A stretch of 64,000 nt of DNA, from the NCBI RefSeq assembly GCF_026410545.1, contig NZ_JAPMIT010000002.1:496001-560000 (forward strand), read 5' to 3'. This document shows positions 27,317-35,240 of the stretch, piece by piece. Under the pieces are notes generated by a model that was given only the letters and a program-made list of their open reading frames with translations, searched no databases and was not told where the DNA came from. The DNA is from Microbacterium sp. STN6 (lineage in GTDB: Bacteria; Actinomycetota; Actinomycetes; Actinomycetales; Microbacteriaceae). Made by a program: the position numbers and the translations under genes. Position 1 is the first letter of the stretch, and each line of letters starts with the position of its first letter.

Positions 27317-28099
27317 GTGCTGGGCAGAAGAGATCCGTTCACCGAGTGGGATGCCGCGTATGTGCTCGGTGCTCTCACGCCTGCGGAGCGCCGGGACTAC
27401 GAGGAGCATCTCTCGGGCTGCGTGCGCTGTGCCACGGCCGTCGCCGAGCTCGCGGGAATGCCGGGGATGTTCGCCCGCGTGCCGCAGGACGACGGCCGCC
27501 GGCCGGCCGTGCCCGCCGTCTCGGCCGAACCGCCCGCGCCCCGGGCTGCCTCGGGCCCCGACCAGGCGGCCCTCTCGCGAATCATCGCCACCGCGCACCG
27601 CCGACGGGTGCGCCGCCGCATCTGGGCCCTGACGGTCGGTGTCGCCGCGGCCGCGCTCGTGGCGGCCATCGCGCTGATTCTGCCGACCATGGCCGGCTCG
27701 ACCGCAGCACCGACACTCGTGGCGATGAAGACCGTGCACGCCTCACCGCTGACCGCGGAGGTGCGCCTGGTTGCCGAACCCTGGGGAACCCGGATCGAGG
27801 CCACCTGCTCCCTCGCCCGCAGCGCGCTCGCCCCGGCGCCGACGGCTGCCGCCGTCGCGACCGCACCGCCTGGGAGCGCCGGCGCATCCGCTGCCCAGGC
27901 CGCAGCAAAGAGTGTTGGGGATTACCGCATCTCCGTGACGGATCGCGCGGGCAAGCGCACGCAACTGGCCACGTGGCGCGAGCGTCCCGGCGTCACCGCG
28001 ACGCCGACGGCGACGACGAGTCTGAAGCGGTCTGAGATCGTGTCGATCGAGATCGACACCACCGGGGGAACGGTGCTGCTGCGTGGTCGGATGCCCTGA
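27317..28099 (+). CDS. Anti-sigma factor, RskA-like, with zinc-finger N-terminus
   Basis: The 260-residue protein has a cytoplasmic anti-sigma domain with HLSGCVRC (the H-x3-C-x2-C zinc motif), a membrane helix at about 108-130 and an extracytoplasmic RskA-like domain. It would hold an ECF sigma factor inactive at the membrane. GTG at 27317 follows GGAAGGGG; an earlier GTG at 27293 is possible. Unusually, no sigma factor gene is adjacent: the neighbours are a Rieske protein and a thioesterase. The cognate sigma factor must lie elsewhere. Confidence 0.85.
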   Translation: MLGRRDPFTEWDAAYVLGALTPAERRDYEEHLSGCVRCATAVAELAGMPGMFARVPQDDGRRPAVPAVSAEPPAPRAASGPDQAALSRIIATAHRRRVRRRIWALTVGVAAAALVAAIALILPTMAGSTAAPTLVAMKTVHASPLTAEVRLVAEPWGTRIEATCSLARSALAPAPTAAAVATAPPGSAGASAAQAAAKSVGDYRISVTDRAGKRTQLATWRERPGVTATPTATTSLKRSEIVSIEIDTTGGTVLLRGRMP

Positions 28100-28146
28100 G
28101 CGGTGAGCGGTGAGCGGTGAGCGGTGAGTGGTGACCGGTGAGCGCT
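28098..28146. repeat. Seven 7-bp tandem repeats after anti-sigma gene
   Basis: Units of GAGCGGT run from 28098: four perfect copies, then GAGTGGT, GACCGGT and GAGCGCT. The first unit overlaps the stop codon. Such a short array can gain or lose copies by slippage. Confidence 0.85.
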
Positions 28147-28201
28147 GCCGCTGAAGCGCTGAACCGTTGCTGAAGCCCCTAAGGCTAAAGTCGGCGCTCC
28201 G

Positions 28202-29074
28202 CTACCGCGGCGCGGCGAGGCGCAGCATGCCCTCCTGGGCGACGCTGGCGAGCAGCAGGCCGTCGCGGCTGTAGAGCCGGCCCAGCGAGAGGCCGCGGCC
28301 GCCGCCCGAGCTCGGGGACTCCTGGGCGTAGAGCATCCATTCGTCAACCCTGCCGAAGCGGTGCCACCACATGGCGTGGTCGAGGCTCGCGGCCTTGAGG
28401 CCCGGCTGCGACCAGGCGATGCCGTGGCGGCGAAAGATCGACTCGAGAATGGAATAGTCGCTCGCGTAGGCCAGCGCCGCACGGTGCAGGTTCTTGTCGT
28501 CAGGCAGCCGGTCGATAGCCTTGATCCACACGGCCTGGTGCGGCACGTGCTCGCCCTCGACCTTCAGATAGATGGGGGAGTCGACGTGGCGCATGTCGAA
28601 GGCGCGCCCGTCGGCCCAGTAGCGGGCGACCGGATGCTCCACATTTCCCAGCGCCTCGGCCGCGCTCGGCAGATCTTCGGGCTGGGTAAGGCCGGCAGGC
28701 ATATCGAGCTGGTGCTCAAGGCCCTCATCCTCGGTCTGGAACGACGCGATCATCGAGAGGATCGGCAGCCCCTGCTGATACGCCTGCACCCGTCTGGCCG
28801 AGAACGAGCGGCCATCATGAATGCGTTCGACCGAGAATGTGATGGGCTGCTCGACGTCTCCGGCCCGCAGAAAGTAGCCATGCATCGAATGAACGACGCG
28901 ATCCTCGTCGGTCGTGCGCATGGCGGCCACGAGTGACTGCGCGAGCACCTGCCCGCCGAAGACGCGCCCCTGCGGCATCCACTGCGACGGCCCCGTGAAG
29001 ATGTCCTCGTCGGTGCGAGCGCCCGTGTCGCTCAGGTCGAGTGCCCTCAGCAGTGAGGCGACAGGGTTCTCCAT
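28202..29074 (-). CDS. tesB: Acyl-CoA thioesterase II
   Basis: The 290-residue protein is a double-hot-dog thioesterase of the TesB family that hydrolyses medium- and long-chain acyl-CoAs. Typical segments are GRVFGGQVLAQSLVAA near 36-51, HSMHGYFLRAGD near 62-73, and the second hot-dog AWSQPGLKAASLDHAMWWHR near 221-240 with the catalytic aspartate. It converges with the anti-sigma gene and is divergent from the hypothetical gene at 29121. Confidence 0.94.
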   Translation of the reverse strand: MENPVASLLRALDLSDTGARTDEDIFTGPSQWMPQGRVFGGQVLAQSLVAAMRTTDEDRVVHSMHGYFLRAGDVEQPITFSVERIHDGRSFSARRVQAYQQGLPILSMIASFQTEDEGLEHQLDMPAGLTQPEDLPSAAEALGNVEHPVARYWADGRAFDMRHVDSPIYLKVEGEHVPHQAVWIKAIDRLPDDKNLHRAALAYASDYSILESIFRRHGIAWSQPGLKAASLDHAMWWHRFGRVDEWMLYAQESPSSGGGRGLSLGRLYSRDGLLLASVAQEGMLRLAAPR

Positions 29075-29120
29075 GCATCATCTCCATCGTCGGTGGCGTC
29101 CTTGGTAGTTTAGAGCGGAC

Positions 29121-29813
29121 ATGAATCAGTCCTTCTCCCTCATCGACCCGCTGGCGGTATCCGACCTGAAGGTGTACCTATCGCGGGCCTCGCGGGTCGA
29201 AGACGGCTCGGTCAGGCTCATCGCCGGCTCGGGAGTGCTCGCGGCCTACACCGCCATCCTGTACCCGCACGGGCTGCTCGACCGCATGCCCACGGTGCTC
29301 GGCCTGCGCACCTTCGCCACCGATACCGGTGCCGCGTTCGACGCCGTGGTGCCCGTGCGCTCCATGCTCGACCGGCTCGCACGCGTCGAATCGACGATCA
29401 AGGACCAGGCAGCGGATGCCGGGGGCGAGCCCATCGGCATCAGACTCCCGCTCGAGGTCAGCACCGTGACCTGGGCGGGCATCTCGCCGCCGCGCAAGGG
29501 CTGGCGCCCGGTGGGGGAGACCGCCTCGGAAACGCTGGAGGCTGCCGCGCGCGCCGGCATCGGGGAGGTCGCCGCCGACATTCCGGAGGGTACCGGCGAG
29601 CAGATCGTGCAGCGCGTGCGGGCCGAGGTGTGGGGCAGACCCATGGACGGGCTCGAATACGTTCCGGCCGGGGCGGGCTTCGCCGCATCCGGCCTGGGAT
29701 TCATCGCGGGAGACGAGAAGGTCGCGGTGTACGAGACCGGGCCGTGGACGCGTCTCACGCTGCGCCGCGGGCACGTTCTGGTGCGCCGGCAGGCGTGGAC
29801 GCTCAAGCCGTAG
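29121..29813 (+). CDS. Conserved actinobacterial hypothetical protein
   Basis: I cannot assign this 230-residue soluble protein. It begins with a hydrophobic, helical region (LKVYLSRASRVEDGSVRLIAG) and contains AAYTAILYPHGLLDRMPTVLGLR. The C-terminus is strand-rich (GDEKVAVYETGPWTRLTLRRG). It resembles widespread unannotated actinobacterial proteins. It is divergent from tesB, which is its only useful context. Confidence 0.75.
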   Translation: MNQSFSLIDPLAVSDLKVYLSRASRVEDGSVRLIAGSGVLAAYTAILYPHGLLDRMPTVLGLRTFATDTGAAFDAVVPVRSMLDRLARVESTIKDQAADAGGEPIGIRLPLEVSTVTWAGISPPRKGWRPVGETASETLEAAARAGIGEVAADIPEGTGEQIVQRVRAEVWGRPMDGLEYVPAGAGFAASGLGFIAGDEKVAVYETGPWTRLTLRRGHVLVRRQAWTLKP

Positions 29814-29838
29814 CTGCGGTCGAATCGGGCCGGCACCG

Positions 29839-29893
29839 ACAGGCGCTCGCCACCTACAGGCGCTCGCCACCGACAGGCGCTCGCCACTTACAG
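29839..29893. repeat. Three 17-bp tandem repeats
   Basis: Units begin at 29839, 29856 and 29873 with sequence ACAGGCGCTCGCCAC followed by two variable bases, plus a partial fourth unit. They lie between the ends of two convergent genes. Confidence 0.8.
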
Positions 29894-29895
29894 AC

Positions 29896-31554
29896 TCAGA
29901 CCGCCTGCGCCATCGCCCGCCCCGCCGTGCGCCCCGAGAACAGGCAGCCGCCGAGGAACGTGCCCTCGAGCGAGCGGTAACCGTGGATGCCGCCGCCGCC
30001 GAAGCCGCTGGCCTCGCCCGCGGCGTACAACCCGGGAATCGGCTCTCCGCCGGCACCGAGCGCGCGCGAAGAGAGGTCGGTCTGGATACCGCCGAGCGAC
30101 TTGCGCGTCAGAATGTGCAGCTTCACGGCGATGAGCGGGCCGGCCGCGGGATCGAGCAGCTTGTGCGGGCTCGCCACCCTGATGAGCTTGTCGCCGAGGT
30201 AGGCGCGCGCGCCGCGCAGGGCGGTGATCTGGGCATCCTTCGTGAAGTCGTTGTCCAGCTCGCGATCTCGCTCGCGGATGTGGCGCTCGACCCGCTCGGT
30301 GTCGAGCTGCGCGGCGCCGAGCCCGCGCATGCCCGCCAGCAGTTCGCCCAGCGTGTCGGCGACGATGAAGTCGGCGCCCTTCTGCTTGAACGCCTCGACC
30401 GGCCCAGGTGCACCGGGCGTGACGCGTTTCGCCAGCAGCCGGTAGTCCTTATTGGTGAGGTCGGGGTTCTGTTCGCTGCCCGAGAGCGCGAACTCCTTCT
30501 CGATGATCTTCTGCGTCAGCACGAACCAGCTGTGGTCGTACCCGGTCTTCATGAGGTGTTCAAGCGTGCCGAGCGTGTCGAAGCCGGGGAACAGCGGCGC
30601 GGGCAGCCGCTCGCCCGCCCCGTCGAGCCACAGTGAGGACGGCCCGGGCAGAATGCGAATGCCGTGCCTCTCCCACACGGGATTCCAGTTCTCGATGCCC
30701 TCCACGTAGTGCCACATGCGGTCGCCGTTGACGAGTCGGGCGCCGGCCCGCTCTGCCACGCCGAGCATGAGCCCGTCGACGTGGGCGGGCACGCCAGAGA
30801 GCATGTGCGCGGGCGGTGTCCCCAGGCGTTCCGGCCAGCTCTGGCGCACCAGGTCGTGATTGCCGCCGATGCCGCCGCTCGTGACGGCGACGGCCGGGGC
30901 CCGCAGTTCGAAGTCGCGCACGACCTCCCGGTTGCTCGCCTCGCCCCTCAGCGCGTCGTCGTCGGCGAGCACGGACCCGCGGACACCGACGACGGCACCG
31001 GACTCAACGATGAGCTCGTCGACGCGATGCCGGTTCAGGATGCGCGCCTGCCCGGCATCCACACCCTCCATGACGCGACGCACGAAGGGTGCCAGAATCC
31101 CGGGGCCGGTGCCCCACGTGATATGGAAGCGTGGCACGGAGTTGCCGTGGCCGCCCGCGGTGTAGCCACCGCGCTCGGCCCAGCCGACCACGGGGAAGAA
31201 GCGCACGCCCTTCTGCCTCAGCCAGGAGCGCTTCTCGCCCGCCGCGAACGCGAGGTATTCCTCTGCCCAGCGGCGCGCCCACGCGTCGTCGTCGCGGTCG
31301 AAGCCGGCGCTGCCGAACCAGTCCTGCCGGGCCAGCTCGATGCTGTCGTGCACGCCGAGGCGTCGCTGTTCGGGGGAATCAACGAGGAAGAGGCCGCCGA
31401 ACGACCACCACGCCTGCCCGCCGAGGGATGCGCGTGGTTCCTGCTCGACGAGGGTGACCCGTTTGCCGGCATCGAGCAGCTCGCTCGCGGCCACAAGCCC
31501 GGCGAGGCCGGCCCCCACGATGATCGCATCGGTCTCGGGCGCGCTCTTCGGCAT
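29896..31554 (-). CDS. FAD-binding dehydrogenase (fumarate reductase/ketosteroid dehydrogenase-like)
   Basis: The 552-residue flavoprotein has the dinucleotide motif IIVGAGLAGLVAASELL near 10-26, followed by an acidic ribose-binding stretch. The C-terminal FAD segment LYAAGEASGFGGGGIHGYRSLEGTFLGG matches the "FAD-binding dehydrogenase" group related to succinate dehydrogenase/fumarate reductase flavoproteins and 3-ketosteroid dehydrogenases. It has no haem or iron-sulfur partner nearby and the substrate is unknown. It is probably cytoplasmic. Confidence 0.9.
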   Translation of the reverse strand: MPKSAPETDAIIVGAGLAGLVAASELLDAGKRVTLVEQEPRASLGGQAWWSFGGLFLVDSPEQRRLGVHDSIELARQDWFGSAGFDRDDDAWARRWAEEYLAFAAGEKRSWLRQKGVRFFPVVGWAERGGYTAGGHGNSVPRFHITWGTGPGILAPFVRRVMEGVDAGQARILNRHRVDELIVESGAVVGVRGSVLADDDALRGEASNREVVRDFELRAPAVAVTSGGIGGNHDLVRQSWPERLGTPPAHMLSGVPAHVDGLMLGVAERAGARLVNGDRMWHYVEGIENWNPVWERHGIRILPGPSSLWLDGAGERLPAPLFPGFDTLGTLEHLMKTGYDHSWFVLTQKIIEKEFALSGSEQNPDLTNKDYRLLAKRVTPGAPGPVEAFKQKGADFIVADTLGELLAGMRGLGAAQLDTERVERHIRERDRELDNDFTKDAQITALRGARAYLGDKLIRVASPHKLLDPAAGPLIAVKLHILTRKSLGGIQTDLSSRALGAGGEPIPGLYAAGEASGFGGGGIHGYRSLEGTFLGGCLFSGRTAGRAMAQAV

Positions 31555-31620
31555 CGTGTGGCTCCTTCGTCACGTCGGCTGCTGCCCCCAAGCGTATCGA
31601 GGGCGCAGCGCCAGTGACGG

Positions 31621-32082
31621 TCAGTCGTCGAACGTGTTCACGAGCGCGTGCGCGGCCCGCTCGAGGTAGCCCCAGAGCGTCTCGTCCTGCAGCGGCGGCA
31701 GTTCGAGGGTGTCGATGGCGTGACGCATGTGTGCCAGCCACCGGTCGCGCGCGTCGGGGTTCACCTTGTACGGCACGTGTCGCATGCGCAGCCGCGGGTG
31801 CCCGCGCTTCTCGCTGTAGGTCGACGGCCCGCCCCAGAACTGCTCGAGGAACATGCGCAGCCGCTCGGCGGCCGGGCCCAGGTCTTCTTCGGGATACATC
31901 GGCTTCAGCACGGGGTCGGCCGCGACGCCGCGGTAGAACTCGTCTACCAGGCGCTGGAACGTTTCGTGCCCGCCGACCTGCGCATAGAAGGTGTCGCCCA
32001 GCCCTTCTCCGGTCTCGCTGCCGCGGAGGACGACGGGGCTCGGGCCGACGGGGCTCGCTGCGGCGCTCGTGGTGTGGTCCAT
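31621..32082 (-). CDS. glbO: Group II truncated haemoglobin (trHbO)
   Basis: The 153-residue protein is a truncated globin. Residue spacing matches mycobacterial trHbO: the CD1 tyrosine is Y63, the proximal histidine H102 in RLRMRHVPY and the G8 tryptophan W115. The signature FLEQFWGGPSTYSEKRGHPRL is typical. Likely role: oxygen or peroxide chemistry, or nitric-oxide handling. I chose the ATG at 32082 because AGGAAG precedes it; a GTG five codons earlier is also in frame. The MscS gene lies just upstream on the same strand. Confidence 0.93.
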   Translation of the reverse strand: MDHTTSAAASPVGPSPVVLRGSETGEGLGDTFYAQVGGHETFQRLVDEFYRGVAADPVLKPMYPEEDLGPAAERLRMFLEQFWGGPSTYSEKRGHPRLRMRHVPYKVNPDARDRWLAHMRHAIDTLELPPLQDETLWGYLERAAHALVNTFDD

Positions 32083-32098
32083 GTCAGCTTCCTGCACG

Positions 32099-33229
32099 TC
32101 AGGCTCCTGGTGTGGGGTTGTCGTCGCGCATCCCGGGCTTTGCGCCGGCGTCGCGAAGCGTGATGGCGTTCGGGTTGGTCAGGGAGCCCTTCTGCTCGCG
32201 GCCACGGCGGTTCTTCTTCGCCGGCTCCACGACGGTCACGGGCTTCGTGCGCGGCGGCCTCGCGCCGGCGACGCTCATGGCCCCGTCGAACCCTGTGAGC
32301 ACGACGGTGTTGAGTGAGGGCAGCGTGACGCCCAGCTCGTCGGTGGCCTTCTTCAGCCTGGTGCGCAGCTCACGCGCCACGTCGTCCTTCGCGTTCGCGC
32401 GCGTCTTGAGCACGACCCGGATCACCAGCGCATCGTCTGAAATGGACTCGAGACCCCACAGCTCCGCCTTGTCGAGCACGCGCGAGCGCCACTTGGGGGT
32501 GGTGGTGAGGCCGTTCGCCGCCTCGAGCACGGCCGTCTGCACCGCGTCGACGTCGGTGTCGTAGGGGATCGCGAGGTCGATGATGACGCGCGACCAGCCG
32601 TGCGACATGTTGCCGACCCGCAGGATCTCGCCGTTGCGCACGAACCAGAGGGTGCCGTTGACGTCGCGCACCTGGGTGATGCGGATGCCGACCTGTTCGA
32701 CGACGCCCGTGGCGGGGCCGACGTCGACGACGTCGCCGACGCCCAGCTGGTCCTCCACCACCATGAAGAGCCCGTTGAGCACGTCCTTGACGATGTTCTG
32801 CGCGCCGAAACCGAGGCCGGCGCCGAGTGCGGCCGTCAGGAGCGCGAATGAGCCGAGAACGTTGGGGTTGATGATGGTGATGGACAGCAGTACCGCCACG
32901 ACCGCCACGATCACGTTGATGATGTTGGAGAGCACCGTGCCGAGGGTTCTCGTGCGCTGCACGACGCGCACAGCAGCGAGTGGCGAGGCGAGAAGGGCCT
33001 GGGTGTCCTCGACGTTCTGGTTTCTCTTCACACCGTTGACGATGCGGTCGACGACGCGGCGAATGACGATGCGCAGCAGCCAGCTGAGCAGGATCGCGCC
33101 GGCAATGACGGCCGCGACTCCAATGAGACGCCAGCCGGCAGAGATGACGAAATGCAGAACGTCCCGGCCGATGTCGCCCCAGAAGGTCGATGGCTGGCTA
33201 GCGCTCACGGCGATGCTCAAAGTGACCAT
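32099..33229 (-). CDS. Mechanosensitive ion channel (MscS family)
   Basis: The 376-residue protein has three membrane helices at about 33-53, 97-120 and 126-147. The third carries the glycine/alanine-rich pore packing pattern LTAALGAGLGFGAQNIVKDVLNG. A cytoplasmic beta domain follows (GDVVDVGPATGVVEQVGIRITQVRD) and the C-terminus is basic and Arg/Lys rich. It should open under membrane tension to protect against hypo-osmotic shock. It ends 16 bases before the truncated haemoglobin start, so the two are probably one operon. Confidence 0.93.
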   Translation of the reverse strand: MVTLSIAVSASQPSTFWGDIGRDVLHFVISAGWRLIGVAAVIAGAILLSWLLRIVIRRVVDRIVNGVKRNQNVEDTQALLASPLAAVRVVQRTRTLGTVLSNIINVIVAVVAVLLSITIINPNVLGSFALLTAALGAGLGFGAQNIVKDVLNGLFMVVEDQLGVGDVVDVGPATGVVEQVGIRITQVRDVNGTLWFVRNGEILRVGNMSHGWSRVIIDLAIPYDTDVDAVQTAVLEAANGLTTTPKWRSRVLDKAELWGLESISDDALVIRVVLKTRANAKDDVARELRTRLKKATDELGVTLPSLNTVVLTGFDGAMSVAGARPPRTKPVTVVEPAKKNRRGREQKGSLTNPNAITLRDAGAKPGMRDDNPTPGA

Positions 33230-33386
33230 ATGCAGCCGAGTTTATCCGGCGCCCGCTGTACGACCTCTGCGGAGGCGCTGATGGTGTCGTTCGTCAGGAA
33301 GAAACCGGCGACATGCCGTCGCCCCAGTGTGGGCGGGCGGCGCGCCGGCCGATTTCTCCTGAATAGTCGCAGTCAGCGCGGCCCGG

Positions 33387-34244
33387 CTACACGTCTCGTC
33401 GCTTGGTGAGCAGCGCCCCGACAATGCCGAACACAACGACCCACGCGATCAGCACGAGCAGGCCCTCGGTGGCGTTGAGGGAAACGATGCCAGCGGGCGG
33501 CTGGGCCTGCTGCGCCGCATCCGGAACATAGGCGAAGATCTTGCCGCCCGCATTCGAGGGCGTGAACGCTGCCAGGTTGGTGATCCAGTCGGCCCGTGTG
33601 AGCGCGCCGAAGATCTGGAGCACGACCGGCACGACGAGCACGAGACCGAGAACGCTCGCGATGCCGCCGGCGCTATTGCGCACGATGGCGCCGAACGTGA
33701 ACGCGAGTACCGCGATCAGCGTGAGGTAGACGGCGCCTCCGAGCAGCGGCAGCAGTACTGAGCTTTCGCCGAGCTGCGCGTCGATGCCCTTCCCCGAGAG
33801 GATGGGTGCCGTGACGAGCGCCGTCACCGCGATCGACACGACACTCACCACGAAGGTCGTCACGGCGAGCACGAGCGCCTTGGCGAAGTACGCCGAAAGG
33901 CGGCCGGGTGCTGCGGTGAACGTCGAGCGGATCATGCCCGTTCCGTATTCGCCGCTGATCACCAGCACGCCGAGCACGGCCGCGATCAGCTGCGTGAAGT
34001 TGACGCTGAGCGTCATGCCCTGCACCGCCAGGCTGTTCTGCGTCTCGACTGAAATGTCGGAGGACTCGCTCACGGTCGCCGAGTAGAGCAGGCCGAAGCC
34101 GATCGTGAGCAGAATGATGAGCCCGTAGCACCACATGGTGGAGCGCACCGAGCGCAACTTGATCCATTCCGAACGCACCAGGCCGGAGAAGCCGAGTCGG
34201 ATACCGTCAAGGGCGCGCGGCGCCGCGGGGGTTGTGGTGGTCAT
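33387..34244 (-). CDS. ABC-2-type transporter permease
   Basis: The 285-residue protein has six hydrophobic helices (about 40-60, 80-100, 125-150, 165-190, 200-220 and 255-278) and the ABC-2 pattern SEWIKLRSVRSTMW near the N-terminus and ISGEYGTGMIRSTFTA near 97. The start codon overlaps the stop of the ATPase gene (ATGA), so they form one exporter. The substrate is not predictable; such exporters often handle antibiotics or lipids. Confidence 0.92.
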   Translation of the reverse strand: MTTTTPAAPRALDGIRLGFSGLVRSEWIKLRSVRSTMWCYGLIILLTIGFGLLYSATVSESSDISVETQNSLAVQGMTLSVNFTQLIAAVLGVLVISGEYGTGMIRSTFTAAPGRLSAYFAKALVLAVTTFVVSVVSIAVTALVTAPILSGKGIDAQLGESSVLLPLLGGAVYLTLIAVLAFTFGAIVRNSAGGIASVLGLVLVVPVVLQIFGALTRADWITNLAAFTPSNAGGKIFAYVPDAAQQAQPPAGIVSLNATEGLLVLIAWVVVFGIVGALLTKRRDV

Positions 34245-35152
34245 CGGGCTGCCTCCGAGCGGTATTCGACGTCGTCCTGGGTCAATTCGAGGTACGCCTC
34301 TTCGAGCGAGGCGCCCACGGGTGTGAGCTCGTGCAGCGCAATGCCTGCCTGGGCCGCCGCGTCGCCGATCTGCTCCGCGCCGATGCCCGTGATCTCGAGC
34401 GCGCCGTCGTCGAGTCCCGTCACGTTCACGTCGGGGCCGCTGATGCGGTCGACGAGAAGCTGCGCCTGCGGGGTGCGCACGCGCACGAGCTTGCGGGTTC
34501 CGCCGGCGATGATGTCGGCGATGGGGGCGTCGGCAAGGATGCGGCCGCGACCCAGCACGATCACGTGATCGGCCGTCTGCGCCATCTCGCTCATGAGGTG
34601 CGAGGAGAGGAAGACCGTGCGGCCCTGGCCGGCCAGGTAACGGGTGAGCTGGCGCACCCACAGAACGCCTTCGGGGTCGAGGCCGTTGACCGGCTCGTCG
34701 AGGATGAGCGTCTGCGGGTCACCGAGCAACGCCGCGGCGATGCCGAGACGCTGCCCCATGCCGAGTGAGAAGCCGCCGACGCGCTTGCCCGCCACTGCGG
34801 CGAGGCCGGTCATCTCGATGACCTCGTGCACGCGGCTCTTCGGAATGTGGTGTGTCGCGGCGAGCGCGAGCAGGTGGTTGTACGCGCTGCGGCCGGTGTG
34901 CACCGCCTTGGCCTCGAGCAGCGCCCCGACCTCGTGCAGGGGGTCGGCGTGCTTCACGTACGGCTTGCCGTTCACGAGCACGCTGCCTGTCGTGGGCTTG
35001 TCAAGCCCCACGATCATGCGCATCGTGGTGGATTTGCCCGCGCCGTTCGGCCCGAGAAAGCCCGTTACGATACCCGGTCGAACGGTGGCACTGATCCCGT
35101 CTACTGCAAGCTTGGAACCGTATCTCTTGCTGAGGTTCTGGATTTCGATCAC
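34241..35152 (-). CDS. ABC transporter ATP-binding protein
   Basis: The 303-residue ATPase drives the ABC-2 permease encoded downstream. Walker A is GPNGAGKST at 34-42, and Walker B is LILDEPVNGLDPEG. The signature region is FSLGMGQRLG, with the common GMGQ variation of LSGGQ seen in ABC-2 ATPases. The tail (about 225-300) is the family C-terminal domain. It is the first gene of a two-gene operon. Confidence 0.93.
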   Translation of the reverse strand: MIEIQNLSKRYGSKLAVDGISATVRPGIVTGFLGPNGAGKSTTMRMIVGLDKPTTGSVLVNGKPYVKHADPLHEVGALLEAKAVHTGRSAYNHLLALAATHHIPKSRVHEVIEMTGLAAVAGKRVGGFSLGMGQRLGIAAALLGDPQTLILDEPVNGLDPEGVLWVRQLTRYLAGQGRTVFLSSHLMSEMAQTADHVIVLGRGRILADAPIADIIAGGTRKLVRVRTPQAQLLVDRISGPDVNVTGLDDGALEITGIGAEQIGDAAAQAGIALHELTPVGASLEEAYLELTQDDVEYRSEAAR

Positions 35153-35240
35153 CAGAACACCCTACGCACCCGACAGGCTCGGTAAATCACTCTTGCGACG
35201 GATATCGTTGTGGAACCCGGTGCTGGGTCCCGGCTCGCGT

